Source of the DNA: Halichoerus grypus
Lineage: Eukaryota; Chordata; Mammalia; Carnivora; Phocidae
Assembly (NCBI RefSeq): GCF_964656455.1
Contig: NC_135720.1
Coordinates: forward strand, 57,827,668-57,891,667
Length of the DNA stretch: 64,000 nt
Reading direction: 5' to 3'
Shown: piece after piece, positions 52,091 through 64,000 of the stretch
Position numbering within the stretch: the stretch's first letter is position 1
Layout: each line of letters opens with the position of its first letter
The notes under the pieces: model-generated
Seen by the model: only the letters and a program-made list of their open reading frames with translations
Told to the model about the DNA's origin: nothing
The model's database searches: none
Translations under genes and position numbers: made by a program

Positions 52091-54385
52091 GCAGTGATTG
52101 GGAGCTTTTAAAATAGTAAGGTGGGGATGAAGATGGCAGGAAGACACAGAAGAGTTTAAGTACAGGCCTGGATACAATAAGAGTGGTTAGGTGGAACTAT
52201 GCTTAGTGGCCACTGAAATATGGAGTCCTGAGGCTCAACTCAATTGCAAAGAATTGAGTCAATTCACAACAAATTCTAAAGCATGAGATACATTATGAGA
52301 GTGGCTTATGGTTCTCTAGGACAAGTGGAGGGAGATATTGTGCTTCCAGACAACTAGTCCATCTAAACTTATTCCAATAACAATACAGAGAGCACAATGC
52401 CATCCTGCTGGGTAGGGTCTCCGAGAGCTCTTGAGTTCAGAATGGGGGAAGCAACAGGGATAATGGGGACAAAGTAGAGAATACCAGAACTCCTTCCATG
52501 TGCTTGAAGCTGGGTTCAAGCTGCAAGACTAGCTCCACACCACCTCACAACAGCCTGCCTCACAAATGGACTGAACTGGGGTGTTACATGGAGTGTGTTT
52601 ATGATACCTGGAAGGCAGAGGATGCCAACCTAATTACTACTCCTGAAGTCAATACTAAAATATGTTGTCCCCATTTCTTCCCTCACTGTTATGAAAAAAA
52701 AGTAATTATGTCATTATTAGAAAGCAAACAGTGCTTTTGACCATGCCAAGGCTGAAACTCTTTGGCTGCTATAGCCTCAGGGTCTAAGTTCAATATGTGC
52801 TAAGGTCAATTTTCTATTTAGAATGCTCCATTTGTGAGGAGCCAATAGAATAAATGTTGTATTTCTATCTTGCTTACTGTTATTACAACCTGTTCACATC
52901 TGATTCATGAGAGGATAAGCACGTTAGTGACTGGTTTCCAGCCGAGGTAACTTAAGGGCTGTGCATTTGAGGGGCGCCACAGTCACGGTTGAGTGGCTTG
53001 TTCTAGGCTGACACAGCCCCAGGTCCACCCTATCATCTAATTTCTCTTTGTCCTCTTCATATAGCTGCTGAATGTGGGCCTAGGCCTGGTGTAATGAGAG
53101 AGGGCAAGTAAAAAGCAGGACAGTTTAATAAGGCAGTTGTATTTGTCAGAACTCTTTTGGTAATATGTGCAGACCTTATTCACACTGCGCTGAACAAAAA
53201 TGAAACTCACTGCCGCCTATAAACTCCAGGCATGGCTGGAGACGACCATTCTTTCTCTGCTGCTGTTCTCTCTTCCTCTGTGTTGCCTTTGCTACCCCCC
53301 AACATTTTCCCATTTGATGGAACAGATGACCAACAGAATTCCACTCTAACAACAGAGATTTTTGTCTCAAATTCTGTCAAAATCCTAAGAAGGACTGCAT
53401 CTGGCCCAGATTGGGATTATGTGGTGGGAGTAGAAGGGCTGAAGTTAGATGCCTTAGTGGGTTGTGTGACATGAAAGTGAGGCTTGCCTGAACCATAGAG
53501 ACTCAAAAGATTCCCTCAAAGAGATTCTGGACAAACAAGTAAATGCCACCCAGAAATGCATCACAACAATGTTTTAGAAACTCTCTACAAAGAAAGTACT
53601 TTAACTTGTGACCAGAGTTTGGTTATATTTTGATTTAATGGTTGTTTTCCATTAATGTTACTTTATTATTTTTCATCAGACTGGGGCCCTTTCAGGAGTC
53701 TAAGAGATAGAGATATTAAGTACATAGTAATTAGACCAGGACAGCAAGCACAACTCAGGAACATTCTAGGCAAACCAGGAGTTCTGTATGGTCCTCCCAC
53801 TTCACAGCATTCTTTGTCCTTCATCATAGTCACTTCATCACCTGCTGTCTTGGCAGTGTTACTGACCCACCCTCAGTGGGACTGCCCCACCCCATTGTTC
53901 AATTCTGATGGCCACACTGCAGGCTCTTTGTCTCAAGACAGTCCTGCTCGGGTGCACACCTGTCTTTCTATCACTCTACCCGCCCTCTCAGCTTGCGATA
54001 ACCCAACTTCCACCCTCCAGACAGGGGCTGATTAGCCAGCCTGCTGTCATTTAATCCCCACTTATGTCCAGGTCAGTGCAGTTCTGAAGCCACAAATGAT
54101 CCTTCCTAGCTCTTATTTTGGCTCTGTCCCAGGATGCTGCTGTTACTGGGTTTATCCTGCCACTTCATACATCAAATATGATTTAAAATTGATGCTGATG
54201 AAACAGTGTGAGAAGTTTTATGTGGTGGGCCCATGACTAACAATAAAGGCCAGAACTACTACATGCTGGTGGGAATGCTAAGTAAAATGTGACCCTTAAG
54301 GAGCTCAGATTTTATTTCATATTTTTGTCCCAGAAAAGAATACTATTAACCCCAATGCCTTCAGCAATTATGCTCATTCAGCATA
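52091..54385. other. Intron, nothing recognised
   Basis: Moderate GC. Open frames up to 126 codons (53655-54035) show no domain, splice context or codon pattern that would support a gene. Confidence 0.4.
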
Positions 54386-54399
54386 TATGAATGGTTGAA

Positions 54400-54870
54400 A
54401 GATGTGAATATATCAGAATTACGTGGCAGCACATAACATGTGTTTGAATTGGGAATGCAGAAGTAAAATATGAAACATAAACAGTAGATGTTTGCCATCT
54501 ATGAGATTACAGCATAGTGGGGAGATAGGTATGCAAATCATTTTCTACAATGAATTCTATGTAATAGTGTGAGTGTCTCTAAAGTGCAGTGGAAGTGGTA
54601 GGGATAGAATGCCTAAGGAGGGGTAACCATTTGGTACGTGGAAAAAGATGGATGATCTTGGAAAAAAGAGGAAAGTGCATGTACAAAATATAATGATATG
54701 AGAGTATGGAAGTTCCAAAATCTTGTGAGCTATTTGGTTGGTACTGCTGGAAAATCAAGTATAAGCTGTGATATGGTGGGAAGTGAGGCTGGACCAGCAG
54801 CAGGCAAGAACTGGTTATGAAGGACATCTCCTTAGATTATACTTTGTAAGTAGAGGAAGGAAGGAACTTC
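54400..54870 (-). repeat. L2, diverged reverse-strand
   Basis: GGTACGTGGAAAAAGATGGA, AAGTGCATGTACAAAATATA, GGGAAGTGAGGCTGGACCAG, AGCAGGCAAGAACTGG and ATTATACTTTGTAAG follow the L2 order. Confidence 0.55.
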
Positions 54871-55451
54871 ATAGTTGCAAGTACTTAAAGAATTCAGGCT
54901 GGCTTATGCAGAAAGAGAGAATTGATTAGAAACATTCAGGTAATTTCATGAAACCCCAGCATGGGAATTCAGTCTTTCCTTAGAGACCAGAAACAAATAG
55001 GAACAAGGTTAGAAAGATATCACTATCTTTCACTTCTGCTCTTTTTTGTGTGCTGGCGTCATTATTCTCTTCCTAATGAGACTGGTTTTCTCTGATTCAC
55101 AGTTCAAATAGGAGACATGGCCATCTTTCAAATTCACTCCTGAATTTACTTGTTATAGGTCCAGCAGCTGGCAGAGACCAACTCATCTCTCTTGGTTCCA
55201 ATTCCAAATTCCTGGATAGGGAATCTAATTGGCCCAGCTATGTTAACTCTTGGTCTACTCAACTGTAACCAGAGACACAGACTTACCTTAAGCTATGAGA
55301 ATCAGCCTGGGCCCCACCTCTGAAGGTGAGGAAGCTAGGGGATTTAGGGAGTTAGACGTGCTTCCCCTGCCCACTGTGGCATCACTAAGGAAGTTAAGGC
55401 GAGTGAGATGAACAAATTTTCCTGTTAAAAAATCACTCTGGTGGTATTTCT

Positions 55452-55818
55452 TTTTTTCTTTTTTTTTTTTTTTTTTCATCCAAAATCTGTTTATTGGGAT
55501 AGTGTCCCACTCATCTTGATTCAGGGTGCTTTTAGTGCTGCTTCCGCCTGAAGGAGCATCCTCCTGTAAGCCTTGCTTTTCCTCCTGTGGGCTGGCAAAG
55601 GACAGTGGAGCAGCCGACACACAGAACTACCGTTTGTGCGTGGCTAAAGACGGTGGTGATTTTGTAGCATTTTGGGCACTTCACGTCCATGAAGTAGGAG
55701 TTGGGGCTCTGCACCAGGCGCTCTTCTTGTGCCTCCTCTTCTCCTCTTCTGGGGACGGGTGCAAGAGATCCTTCGCGAGGGGCATGTTCTCAACGGGAGG
55801 TCGTCACCGCCGGAAAGG
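55452..55818 (-). pseudogene. RPS27: RPS27 processed pseudogene
   Basis: Intronless retrocopy of ribosomal protein S27 mRNA (small-subunit zinc-finger protein, 84 aa). The minus strand starts in the 5' UTR (CTTTCCGGCGGTGACGACCT), has ATG at 55785-55783, then codons for [16 protein letters not shown], and ends RRKQH with TAA at 55534-55532. The 3' UTR and an A-rich tail (T-run at 55449-55477) follow. Two bases are missing in the basic stretch after HKK, shifting the frame, so no full protein is possible. A separate 60-codon frame covers the C-terminal part, with the zinc-binding cysteines CPKC and CVGC kept. Two residues differ from the usual protein: Gly to Lys in CPGC and Glu to Gly in LTEGC. 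The perfect 17-bp duplication ACTCTGGTGGTATTTCT (55435-55451, 55819-55835) shows L1-mediated insertion. Confidence 0.96.
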
Positions 55819-55835
55819 ACTCTGGTGGTATTTCT

Positions 55836-56415
55836 GAGGATGGATTTGTGCGTAGTAAACTAGGGGACATTGACAGTGAAAGATAATCATGAAAAGGAGG
55901 CTGTCTTGTGTTTTAGCCTCTCTCAGCATAAGTGAGAGAATAGCAGGAGGAATTTCCTCTACTCTGCTTCATCCTTGGTTTGACTAATGTCCTACCACAT
56001 GTCTGGATGCATTCTCTATTATTTATTTCTCTGGAAACATATCTCGTATAAAGAAGAATCGTCACTGAATTTAACTACATCCTTAAGTGAGGCAATGTGT
56101 GTTGATTTTTTGAATTTCGACTTCCGCTCCAAAGACTTTTAGGTTGCTCTGAAACACATGCCACATGGCTAACATAATAGACTTACATTAGTCAAGATCA
56201 GGAGAGTGACGTGTAACACCAGAAACCCAATCTACTAGTTTGTAATGAGGACTATATCTATCACAAGCGTGGCAATATTTGAATTGCAGGACCACAACAT
56301 TCTCAAATTACATCAGAAACCATATCATAATCTGAAGATTCCTTAATATTATTTTGGCATCAGAACAAAGGGAATTGGCCCAATGAATGTAACAATCATT
56401 TGTTGTGGGTTTGTG
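55836..56415. other. Intron, nothing recognised
   Basis: No assignable repeat or exon. Confidence 0.4.
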
Positions 56416-56419
56416 TTTT

Positions 56420-56600
56420 ATCCATAAGAACTCTGTGAAGAGGTACTGTTGTCAGCCCCAATTTGCAGATGGTGTGAAGACACTGATATCTGGGTTATTA
56501 TGTTCAAAGTCTCATGGCTAGAAAGTCACAAAGCCACATTCAAACCCTGGGAGTCTTTTTCTAAATCCAGTACTGAGTCTTTGCATCCTGAATGCAATAA
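56420..56600 (-). repeat. MIR fragment
   Basis: AACTCTGTGAAGAGGTACTG, CAGCCCCAATTTGCAGATGG, TCATGGCTAGAAAGTCACAA, CATTCAAACCCTGGGAGTC. Confidence 0.75.
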
Positions 56601-58465
56601 CTTTGGTCTTACTGGTAACCCATCAGCTAAGAATCTATGTTTCATTAACAATTTTTAGATGTGTCATCTGTGTTTTCCTGTGTAAATCTCTGTTTTTAAG
56701 AAACTCAAATATCCAACCAATTCTCTTTCTGATGAACATATTCTTTTTTGGTTATATTGGTACCTTCAGACAGGATATAATCACATCGTGTTTAGCTGGA
56801 AAACATTCTTTTAAGGTAGTTTTGCAAGTTTTCATTCTCATTCATTATGTTTTGATTTCACTATTTTAACTCTCAGAGGGTGACTTAATTTCCAGGTGTT
56901 TCCAGAGTACTTTACTCCAGCCTCCAACGGTGACAATGGCACATAGAGTCCACTGAATTGTGCTGTAGGTCGTATGATATCCATTCATAATGAGTTTGGG
57001 AAGTAAAATTATTCTATTTGCTACCTATTTGTTATACAAACATAAATTCTGTCATTGCATTTAAACATAAATCTTATTTCTAAATTTCTATTCTAAAATA
57101 TTTTTAGAGATTAAACATATACATGTTTAAATACATGTTAAACACATATATATATATCTTGTATATATCTTGCATATTTTCCTTTTTTGCTTCTGATTAT
57201 CATTTTCCACTTCTATGGCTTTCCAAGTCCTTCCCACTTTCCCATAAGTCAACTAAGAATCTTTCAGTCTTAGTAAGATGAAGGAGGAATCCTTCTCTAC
57301 TAAATCCTTCTCAAGCAATAAGCTTATGCATTATATGATCTCTCATAACTAATATTAAGCAGTAGTCCTTAATTGTCATTCCATGTGGAACTCCTGAATA
57401 TAGGGTCTAGCTGCCAATCCTCTGCCTCCCCCCACAATGCATTGTTCCTTGCTCCCGTTGCTTATCAGTATGATGCAATCTTGCCAGCTCCACTAATTCG
57501 TCCCTTAATTTTATATCCATAGTCCCTTGAGATTCATTCTAAATTCTTTCATAAAAGAAGAAAGTAAAAACAAGTTGTTCATTATTTTTATTCTTTTGCA
57601 ACCCAGAGGATTTTTGATAATGCTATTTGATAATATTTAGATCACTTACTATATACAAAATTTGTTTTACTAATTCTTCACAAAACTTTCCATTGTCAAG
57701 GAAGGGCTGAGAGTAGTACATGCAAGGTGAAGAGTAGAAATGAGAAAGATTTCAAAGAAGAGGTAAGTAGAGGAGTGGGCTGGGCATGGAGAATGGTTCA
57801 GAAGGCAGAAGTGATGGCAGAGCCATTGTGGGTCACGTGGTATGGAAGCCTGAATGAATCCATAACCAGGCCTCATCCACGAGACAATATGTGGGTGGAA
57901 AGGAAGCAAAGTGTGAGTGGGAAGTAGCATGGCTGAGATAATGCAGTAGTAGGACAGCACTTCCTCCCAAATTGAAACCTAAATCCAAATCATAAACTTT
58001 GCTTTAATGTGGGCTGATGTCGACCTTACATGCGTCACAGAGTTGAGTGAGAAATAGGAGTGAAAAAAGTCCAGTAGCAGTGGGTGGTATATAATTTCAC
58101 TCTTTTAGCCATTCAGACACTAGAGATCCTAGGCCAGCTACCCAACCTGTGGAAAGGCTCTTTTAGCTGGGGATATAGAAGTAGACATCAGTGAGAATAA
58201 AGCTTGAGGTTAGTATCCTAGTCAAATTAGTTGTAATTCATAAGCAATCAGTCTTTAATTCCAGCAGAAGGTTGGCAAAAAATGTAAAACATAACAAAAT
58301 AAACAAATAAACATCAGGATCCCAGTTGTAACTTGGTATAGTTGTAGGTGCCAGAGAGTCACCATAAGATACAAAGATCTTGATTTAAAACAGGAGATGA
58401 ACTCTAAACCCAACTTGTACAAGGTCAAGGCTTATGTTAAGCTACTAGGCTTGCTATTCACAAAT
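56601..58465. other. Intron, mostly unrecognised
   Basis: It contains a short TA-rich simple stretch at 57139-57175. No exon seen. Confidence 0.4.
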
Positions 58466-58469
58466 TTTA

Positions 58470-58930
58470 ATATTAGATATTTATTCGATTTATGATATGC
58501 ATTTATTAAGCAGCTGTTATGTAACAGACCTTATCCTAAGTGCACAGACTACCATGAACTGAGGATCATTGAGACCTCACAGTTTAATGGGGGAGATGGA
58601 CGATACACCATCAGTTGCAATGCACTATGGTAAGTACTACCAAGCGGGAAATGGAGAGGCAGGGACACTTTTCTAGTAGAAAAATGTGTTAAATGAAATT
58701 TTAAAGAACCATGAGTAAAACAGGCAAAGAGGGGGGCTTAACTCTTGGAGAAGAAGAAAAATATCTTAGAGGGAATTTAATGCACAAAGGTATTGGTAAC
58801 AGCATGGTGAGTCTGGGGAATTTCAAAGAGTTCAGTTTGCCTGGCATTGAACAAGAAAGAAACAGGGTGGTGAGAGACGAGGAAGGAAAGGTAAGCAGAT
58901 GCTGTGCTCCTAGGTAGGCTAGGATGACAG
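58470..58930 (-). repeat. L2, diverged reverse-strand
   Basis: TGCATTTATTAAGCAGCTGT, TATGTAACAGACCTTATCCT, TAATGGGGGAGATGGACGAT, AGGTATTGGTAACAGCATGG: L2 3' end order. Confidence 0.65.
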
Positions 58931-59719
58931 CTCAGAAAATCAGAACCAGGTAAGTAAGTAAATTAGGAGTCTGGGGTATAAGTCGCCAGGAGAAACTTTG
59001 AAGAATGAAGCAGATATAATGTTCTGAGTGGGTAATTTGCTATAAAATAAATGAGAGCTGCCTAGGGCAAGCAATGATGACAGAGGTCTGGTAGAGGGAG
59101 TCAGTTACATAATCTCAATGTGGTGTCCTTCCACGGGTAGGCTCTGCTTTCACTCTTTAAATCTGTTTACAACCTTCAGGCAACTTTCAGCACATTTTGA
59201 CATTTTCCAAAAGAAAACCTACAAGCAGAGATTCTACTGAAAAGTTAGTGAAAGAGACAGGAGAGAAGATTATATCAGAAGACATACCCAAGTCTCTCTT
59301 CTTGGTTATGTGACACATAATCTCCTTCCAAAGCATGTTTGGCTCTTCACTGCATACATTGTCTAAGTCTGTCCCTCTTTCCTGTGGCAAACATGAACTC
59401 CACCTCACCTCTCTCAGTCTTAAGGACCAGCTGACAGAGAAGCCCCGGAGGTCTATCCACCAAGTGGGCTTATTAGAGCAATCACAAATTGGGTCTCTCC
59501 TTCAAGGAGACTGCAATGCTACCTGCTATGAAAAATCCTTCATATTATTAGAATTGGCCACAATTCTCTCCGTTCTGCACTATCAAGTCTTTCTTCTCTA
59601 CTGGCTTATTTTCTTCAGAATACAAGCATATTATTATTTAGTTTTAAATAAATTTTCTCTTGACCCCAATTTCCCCACCAGCTATCCCCTCATCCCTCTG
59701 TTTTCTTTTGTAAGAAAGT

Positions 59720-60485
59720 TCTAGAAAGAGTTACCTATATTCACAGTCTCTGATTCCTCACCTCCCATTCTCACTTAAGCTCGCTCTAATCAGGATTTTG
59801 GCCTCACTACTCACTCCCCTGAAACTGCTCAACATCACCAATGATCTCCAGGTTGTTAAATTCCATGGTCAAGTCTCAGCCTTCCTTTCTCTTGACATAT
59901 CAGCAATACAGCTCCCTGCTTCCTTGATAGGATTTCTTCGCTGATTTCCAGGATACCCCATACTCTTGGTTTTTACTTTCTCTTACAGCCGTCTCATCTC
60001 CTAGTCTTCTTTTAATTCTTTACACTCATTCCTATGGTGATCTCACCCAGTTTCCTGGTTTTAATACTACTCTCAAATGAATATTTCAGCCCAGACTCTA
60101 CTGGATCTCCAGACTACTATCTCCAACTGCTTATTCCATCACATCTCTATTTGAGTGTTAGTAGACACCCAAAACTTAACATCTCCAGAGCTGTACATTC
60201 TGTTCCATTCCCAGTTCCCTGTTCCCATTTTGGGAACAGAGTCAGTTGGTGGCAACTCCATTATTCAAGTTCCACCTCAAAATGTTTTCTTTGCTTGTAA
60301 TGCTCTTCTCCACATGCTTTGCTCTCTCATCTGCTTTGACCAGCCTATTCTCTGTCTTCTTCCACTAGAATATAAGCTCCATGGAGGCAGGGCTTTTTGT
60401 CATTATTTTTTGGATGCATCTCAAATGATGAGAGCACATCTAGTACATGATAGATGTTCAAACCATTTGTTGAATGGATGAATGA
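59720..60485 (+). repeat. L2, long plus-strand copy to its 3' end
   Basis: TTCCTCACCTCCCATTCTCA, ACTCCCCTGAAACTGCTCAA, CATCACCAATGATCTCCAGG, AGACACCCAAAACTTAACAT, GAATATAAGCTCCATGGAGG, CATTTGTTGAATGGATGAAT. The order matches L2 from its reverse-transcriptase region to the tail. Confidence 0.88.
60219..60239. repeat. Perfect inverted repeat, 9-bp arms
   Basis: CTGTTCCCA, TTT, TGGGAACAG, inside the L2 copy. Confidence 0.85.
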
Positions 60486-60489
60486 ATTA

Positions 60490-62390
60490 CATGATCTTTA
60501 ATCCCAAGAAGCTTACAGTCCTTTTGGGGAAAGAGATTATATGTTGCAGAAAAGAATGTTTCCCAGGCAGAATGTGCTAAGTGATAAGTGAGTAGAATAG
60601 ATCCAAAGTGCTAAGACATTGTTTTTTCTAAGGATTCAGAAGATTGGACTCAATTTGAATAATTCATTCTGGGGGAAAATTGATCATAATCTAGGGAAGT
60701 GAGGATGGGAGTAAAACATTTTAGATGAGAGCAATTTAGGGCCTCAATGCCATTGCATTTCTGAATTTAAAAGGAGGCTATTTGTTGCCAGAAAAAAAAA
60801 AAAAATACAAAAAGAGTTTGTTCCAACTGGAGGTCTCTTTCTTCTTTGTCTACAAAACTGCAAAACAATACCCCACTAATGGGTTTTTTGGTTAATGCAT
60901 ATGCAGTGGCTGTTACTAGGTGCTGGGTGTGGGTGTAAAGAAGGAAAGAAAAAAACTGGTCTATAATCCCCATTTCAAATCAGATTTTTTTCAAGTCAGT
61001 TAACTGCAAAATAAAGAGGAAAGGGAATTAAATAGTTACTTAGAAACAAAAGAAAAAATGTTAAGTGGGCCAAGGAAAAAGCTTTTAGCAAATGTGAAAA
61101 AAAAAAATCACACTGGCACTGATGATGGGCTACTTAGGAGTGATTATTTCTAATGGAGCAAAGAGGGGCAGTGGGTGCTGTGAGGTGCAGGCTAGAGTCT
61201 CCTCAAAGAGACCCTGGGCTTCCTGACTGTCACTTTCTGCTGGGGCCAGGGTTGACTTTCTGTCAAAGCACCCCCACTCCTGCATCAGCTGTTCTAGGCA
61301 CAGCCAATTATGAAGTGAAACCATTTGAGGTACAGCTTTTCTTTGTCCATTGAGGATTTTTTCAGGGGCAGTTGAGGGCTAAACTGAAATGGAAGCAGAC
61401 AAAATTTATCTTTGCCTCAAGACTCCCCTCTTGCCCTTCCCTTCTCATCCGTGACCCCTCTAATGCTTCAGGAACCAAGGGGACTGCAGACTTTTCCTTC
61501 TCCTAGCCAAAGAGAGGAAGATATATTTCTGATCATTTAGACTGACATCTTTACTAATTGGTTTCTAATCTTTCCTCTCTTGGGGATTATTAGTGTTTTA
61601 AACCTTTGCTCTTCAGTTGTGAGATCTAAAAAAATTCTGCCTACTCTGGAAGGTTAAAGAAAATTTAAGCATCTCAATTAATTCTAACAATAGAGTCCAA
61701 CCTGCTTTCAGGTTGCTTTGGTCAAAGGAAATGGTAATTTGTCTGGATCTCCCAAGAAGTCCTGTTGTAAAGAATTTATCAAGGAGCACTGAATCAGTTT
61801 TAACTGTATGAGACATCCCTGGAAGATCTAGGGATGGCAGAAACGCTCTCCTGGCCTTTACTCCTCTCATCTGCAACCCTAAGGTGTGGTCTCTGTTCAG
61901 ACTTGGTACAGAGGACCCCCTTGCACCCTCTTCCTCCCATACTATATAACCTCTTTTTCTTCCCTTCCTCAGCCACCTGGTATCAGCCATCAAGGATCCA
62001 GGCCTCATACTCCAGGCTTTCTCCCTTGACTCTTGGCTGATAACTGGTTTGATTTCTTTGACTCTACCCTGAAGCATGTTGACCCTGCTGGTACCTTGAA
62101 CATTTTGTAAACTCATTTGCCTGTTTGCTGTAAATCTTACGTCTCCAAGTTCATTAGAGGGAGGATGTCCAGAGTAGATTAGGAAGGAGATACAGTTCTA
62201 ATAATTTATGAGAATACAGGCAGAAGCTCAGGTATGGCTTGTACTTATATGAGGACTAAAGTGATCTCTGAAAGTCAGGGCTGATTATCAGCTAGTAAAC
62301 ATCTTTTAGTTGTATCAGCTGTTGGTGGATGCCTATGAGGAAATTGGTTGTGAAATATTTTTAATATTACTCCAACCTACTGTGGCCCAG
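60490..62390. other. Intron, nothing recognised
   Basis: It contains the longest non-repeat open frame of the window (61613-62116, minus, 167 codons). This has no recognisable domain and no supporting splice structure. Confidence 0.4.
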
Positions 62391-62394
62391 AGGC

Positions 62395-62560
62395 AAGGTG
62401 GTAGAATGGGAAAGCATGGACTTTAGATTCAGCCAGACACGGTAATAATGAAATGTGTGACCTTGGCCAAGTTACATAACTTCCTTACTTCTTCTATGCT
62501 CTCTGTGGTTTTTCTGTGCCTCCTGCAAGGCTTAAATAACATGACAGGAATAAAAAATAT
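62395..62560 (+). repeat. MIR fragment
   Basis: GTAGAATGGGAAAGCATGGA, CTTTAGATTCAGCCAGACAC, GTGTGACCTTGGCCAAGTTA: the 5' half of a plus-strand MIR. Confidence 0.88.
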
Positions 62561-62589
62561 ATACCACAGTTTCTGGAGCTATTTTTATT

Positions 62590-62650
62590 TTGCTTATTTA
62601 TTCATTTATTTATTTATTTATTTGTTTGTTTGTTTGTTCGTTTGTTTTTA
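62590..62650. repeat. Compound (TTTA)n(TTTG)n microsatellite
   Basis: ATTTATTTATTTATTTATTT passes into GTTTGTTTGTTTGTTCGTTT. Confidence 0.97.
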
Positions 62651-63129
62651 TTCCAGAACCTGATCTCCTTGGAGGGAAGTAAGAGGGGGGAAGTAGTTAG
62701 AAAGGAGCTTCTGGAAAAAGAGTGGTTCTGGTGATTATTCAGAACGTGTAGTCCCTTTAGTTCCTATAATTTTAAAAGTATAATTACTATTATCTCAAAC
62801 AGTAAACACATAGAATCATAGGTTGATAAACAACCCTTATAGCTTTAAACTCAAGCCTTAGTTTATCAGGTGAATCTCCACATTGAGGACATTGAATAGC
62901 AATGGTACACAGTATCCTGACTCATAATTAAAAAAAAAACACTAAAAAATCATTCTAAAGGAAATTTTCACATCTACCTACCAGGGAAATCGAGATAACT
63001 CGGTGAAACTATCTCTATACAGATATGAGGTAATAAAGCCTGAAATTTGTGGTTTCTGATGATCTAATAGAACACCAGAGTAGAGCTTTAAGAATCTGAT
63101 GAATAGTTTATGTATCTTTGGTCTAATTC

Positions 63130-63215
63130 AAATCTCAAATATGTTCTTCATTTTTGTACCTCCAGAACCTGGAACAGTGTCAGGCATTTAGTAGGTGACT
63201 AAAAAATGCTCATAA
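63130..63215 (+). repeat. Possible L2/MIR 3' tail
   Basis: CTCCAGAACCTGGAACAGTG, TCAGGCATTTAGTAGGTGAC resembles the L2 3' end. Confidence 0.5.
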
Positions 63216-63382
63216 TAGAGATACTGCTCCCCAATCCTAATTGTATTGAGCCTATGTATATTAATTTCTAAGCTACAGATAGACTTCTAAGCCATACTTA
63301 CCTTGAAGCTATGGTGTATCTTTATTGTAAATCTGCAAAGTAGTTAACAAAAAACAATGCCTAGGAACATACTAGGAGAAGC

Positions 63383-63599
63383 CAGTGGGTCTTCATCAGG
63401 GGTGACGTTGCCTCCAGGGGACATTTGGCAATATCTAGAGATATTTTTGATTGTCAGAACTAGGAGTGGGGAATGCTACTGGCATTTAGTGAGTAGAGGC
63501 CAGGGATGCTGCTAAACATCCTACAATGTACAGGACAGCTCCCCACAGGAAAGAATTATCTGGTCCCAATGTCAGTAGTATCAAAGACGAAAAACTCTG
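63383..63599 (+). mobile_element. MER20-like hAT DNA transposon
   Basis: CAGTGGGTCTTCATCAGGGG, GGGGACATTTGGCAATATCT, TGCTACTGGCATTTAGTGAG, GGATGCTGCTAAACATCCTA, ending GAAAAACTCTG. A nearly complete, low-divergence copy of this old non-autonomous element. Confidence 0.9.
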
Positions 63600-64000
63600 A
63601 CCTAAGCATTGGATATTTGAGACTGGCTCTTAGCACATCACTGTTATATATAATTCTGCTTTCTGCTTCCCATGCCAAATGCTTTATGTACTCATCCATA
63701 AGATGTGTATTCCAGCCATTCAGGTAGATTTTCCATTATCTAACTTCACTTTGCCTTCCCTTTTACAATATGGCAGAAGCTTTTCATCTCTAGTAAAAAA
63801 AGCAAATGACTTAGTGAGTTGTATGAGGGGCATTATGCATCCTTTTTTACAGTGACAGTCTGCTGGTTCAGATATAATCTTTATCTCTGGAAAAGTGGAG
63901 ATACTAAATGTCATTTACTCATCTCTGCTTATCTCCTATTTTTGTTTGTCTGGCTGCAGTTTTGTAATCTCATAAAACAAAACCATGGCTTAATGTGCAC

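Noticed and set aside
53655..54035. 126-codon plus-strand open frame
   Set aside because: Opposite strand to the gene, no domain, no promoter or splice evidence; length is within chance for this base composition.

Overview
The window is mammalian nuclear DNA: AT-rich, with split coding sequence and many retroposons. The tRNA-derived SINEs carry the box start GGGGCGCCTGGGTGGCTCAG and an AAATAAATAAA tail, which is the Carnivora CAN-SINE (SINEC) type. The dog-specific SINEC_Cf start and the cat-type body are both absent, and the L1 3' end is the carnivore type. I infer an arctoid carnivore (bear, seal or mustelid group); the species cannot be told.

The only real protein-coding gene seen is GRIK2 (kainate receptor subunit GluK2) on the minus strand. 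Three consecutive exons of 182, 54 and 174 bp lie at 42179-42360, 27677-27730 and 24215-24388. They encode about 137 residues of the extracellular amino-terminal domain (around residues 181-317). All have canonical splice sites. The rest is intron: at least 21.6 kb upstream of the first exon, 14.4 kb and 3.3 kb between exons, and at least 24.2 kb downstream.

The introns are filled with repeats of several ages. Old layers are MIR and L2 fragments, hAT-type DNA transposons (MER5A-like, MER20-like) and ERVL/MaLR-type LTRs. The middle layer includes solo LTRs, one sitting inside a MIR and one inside an L2. The young layer is about 15 CAN-SINEs, most with readable target-site duplications, a nearly full-length but dead 7.0-kb L1 (32779-39786, antisense to GRIK2), and a processed RPS27 pseudogene with a perfect 17-bp target-site duplication (55435-55835).

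I found no operon, CRISPR array, tRNA/rRNA gene or undescribed multi-gene system. The items most worth a second look are a 76-bp direct repeat, about 96% identical, flanking GRIK2 exon 6 at 1.4 kb and 0.3 kb; a 24-bp exact repeat whose second copy abuts the L1 insertion point; a 256-codon antisense open frame in the L1 5' UTR; a twice-used SINE insertion site; and several short perfect hairpins.
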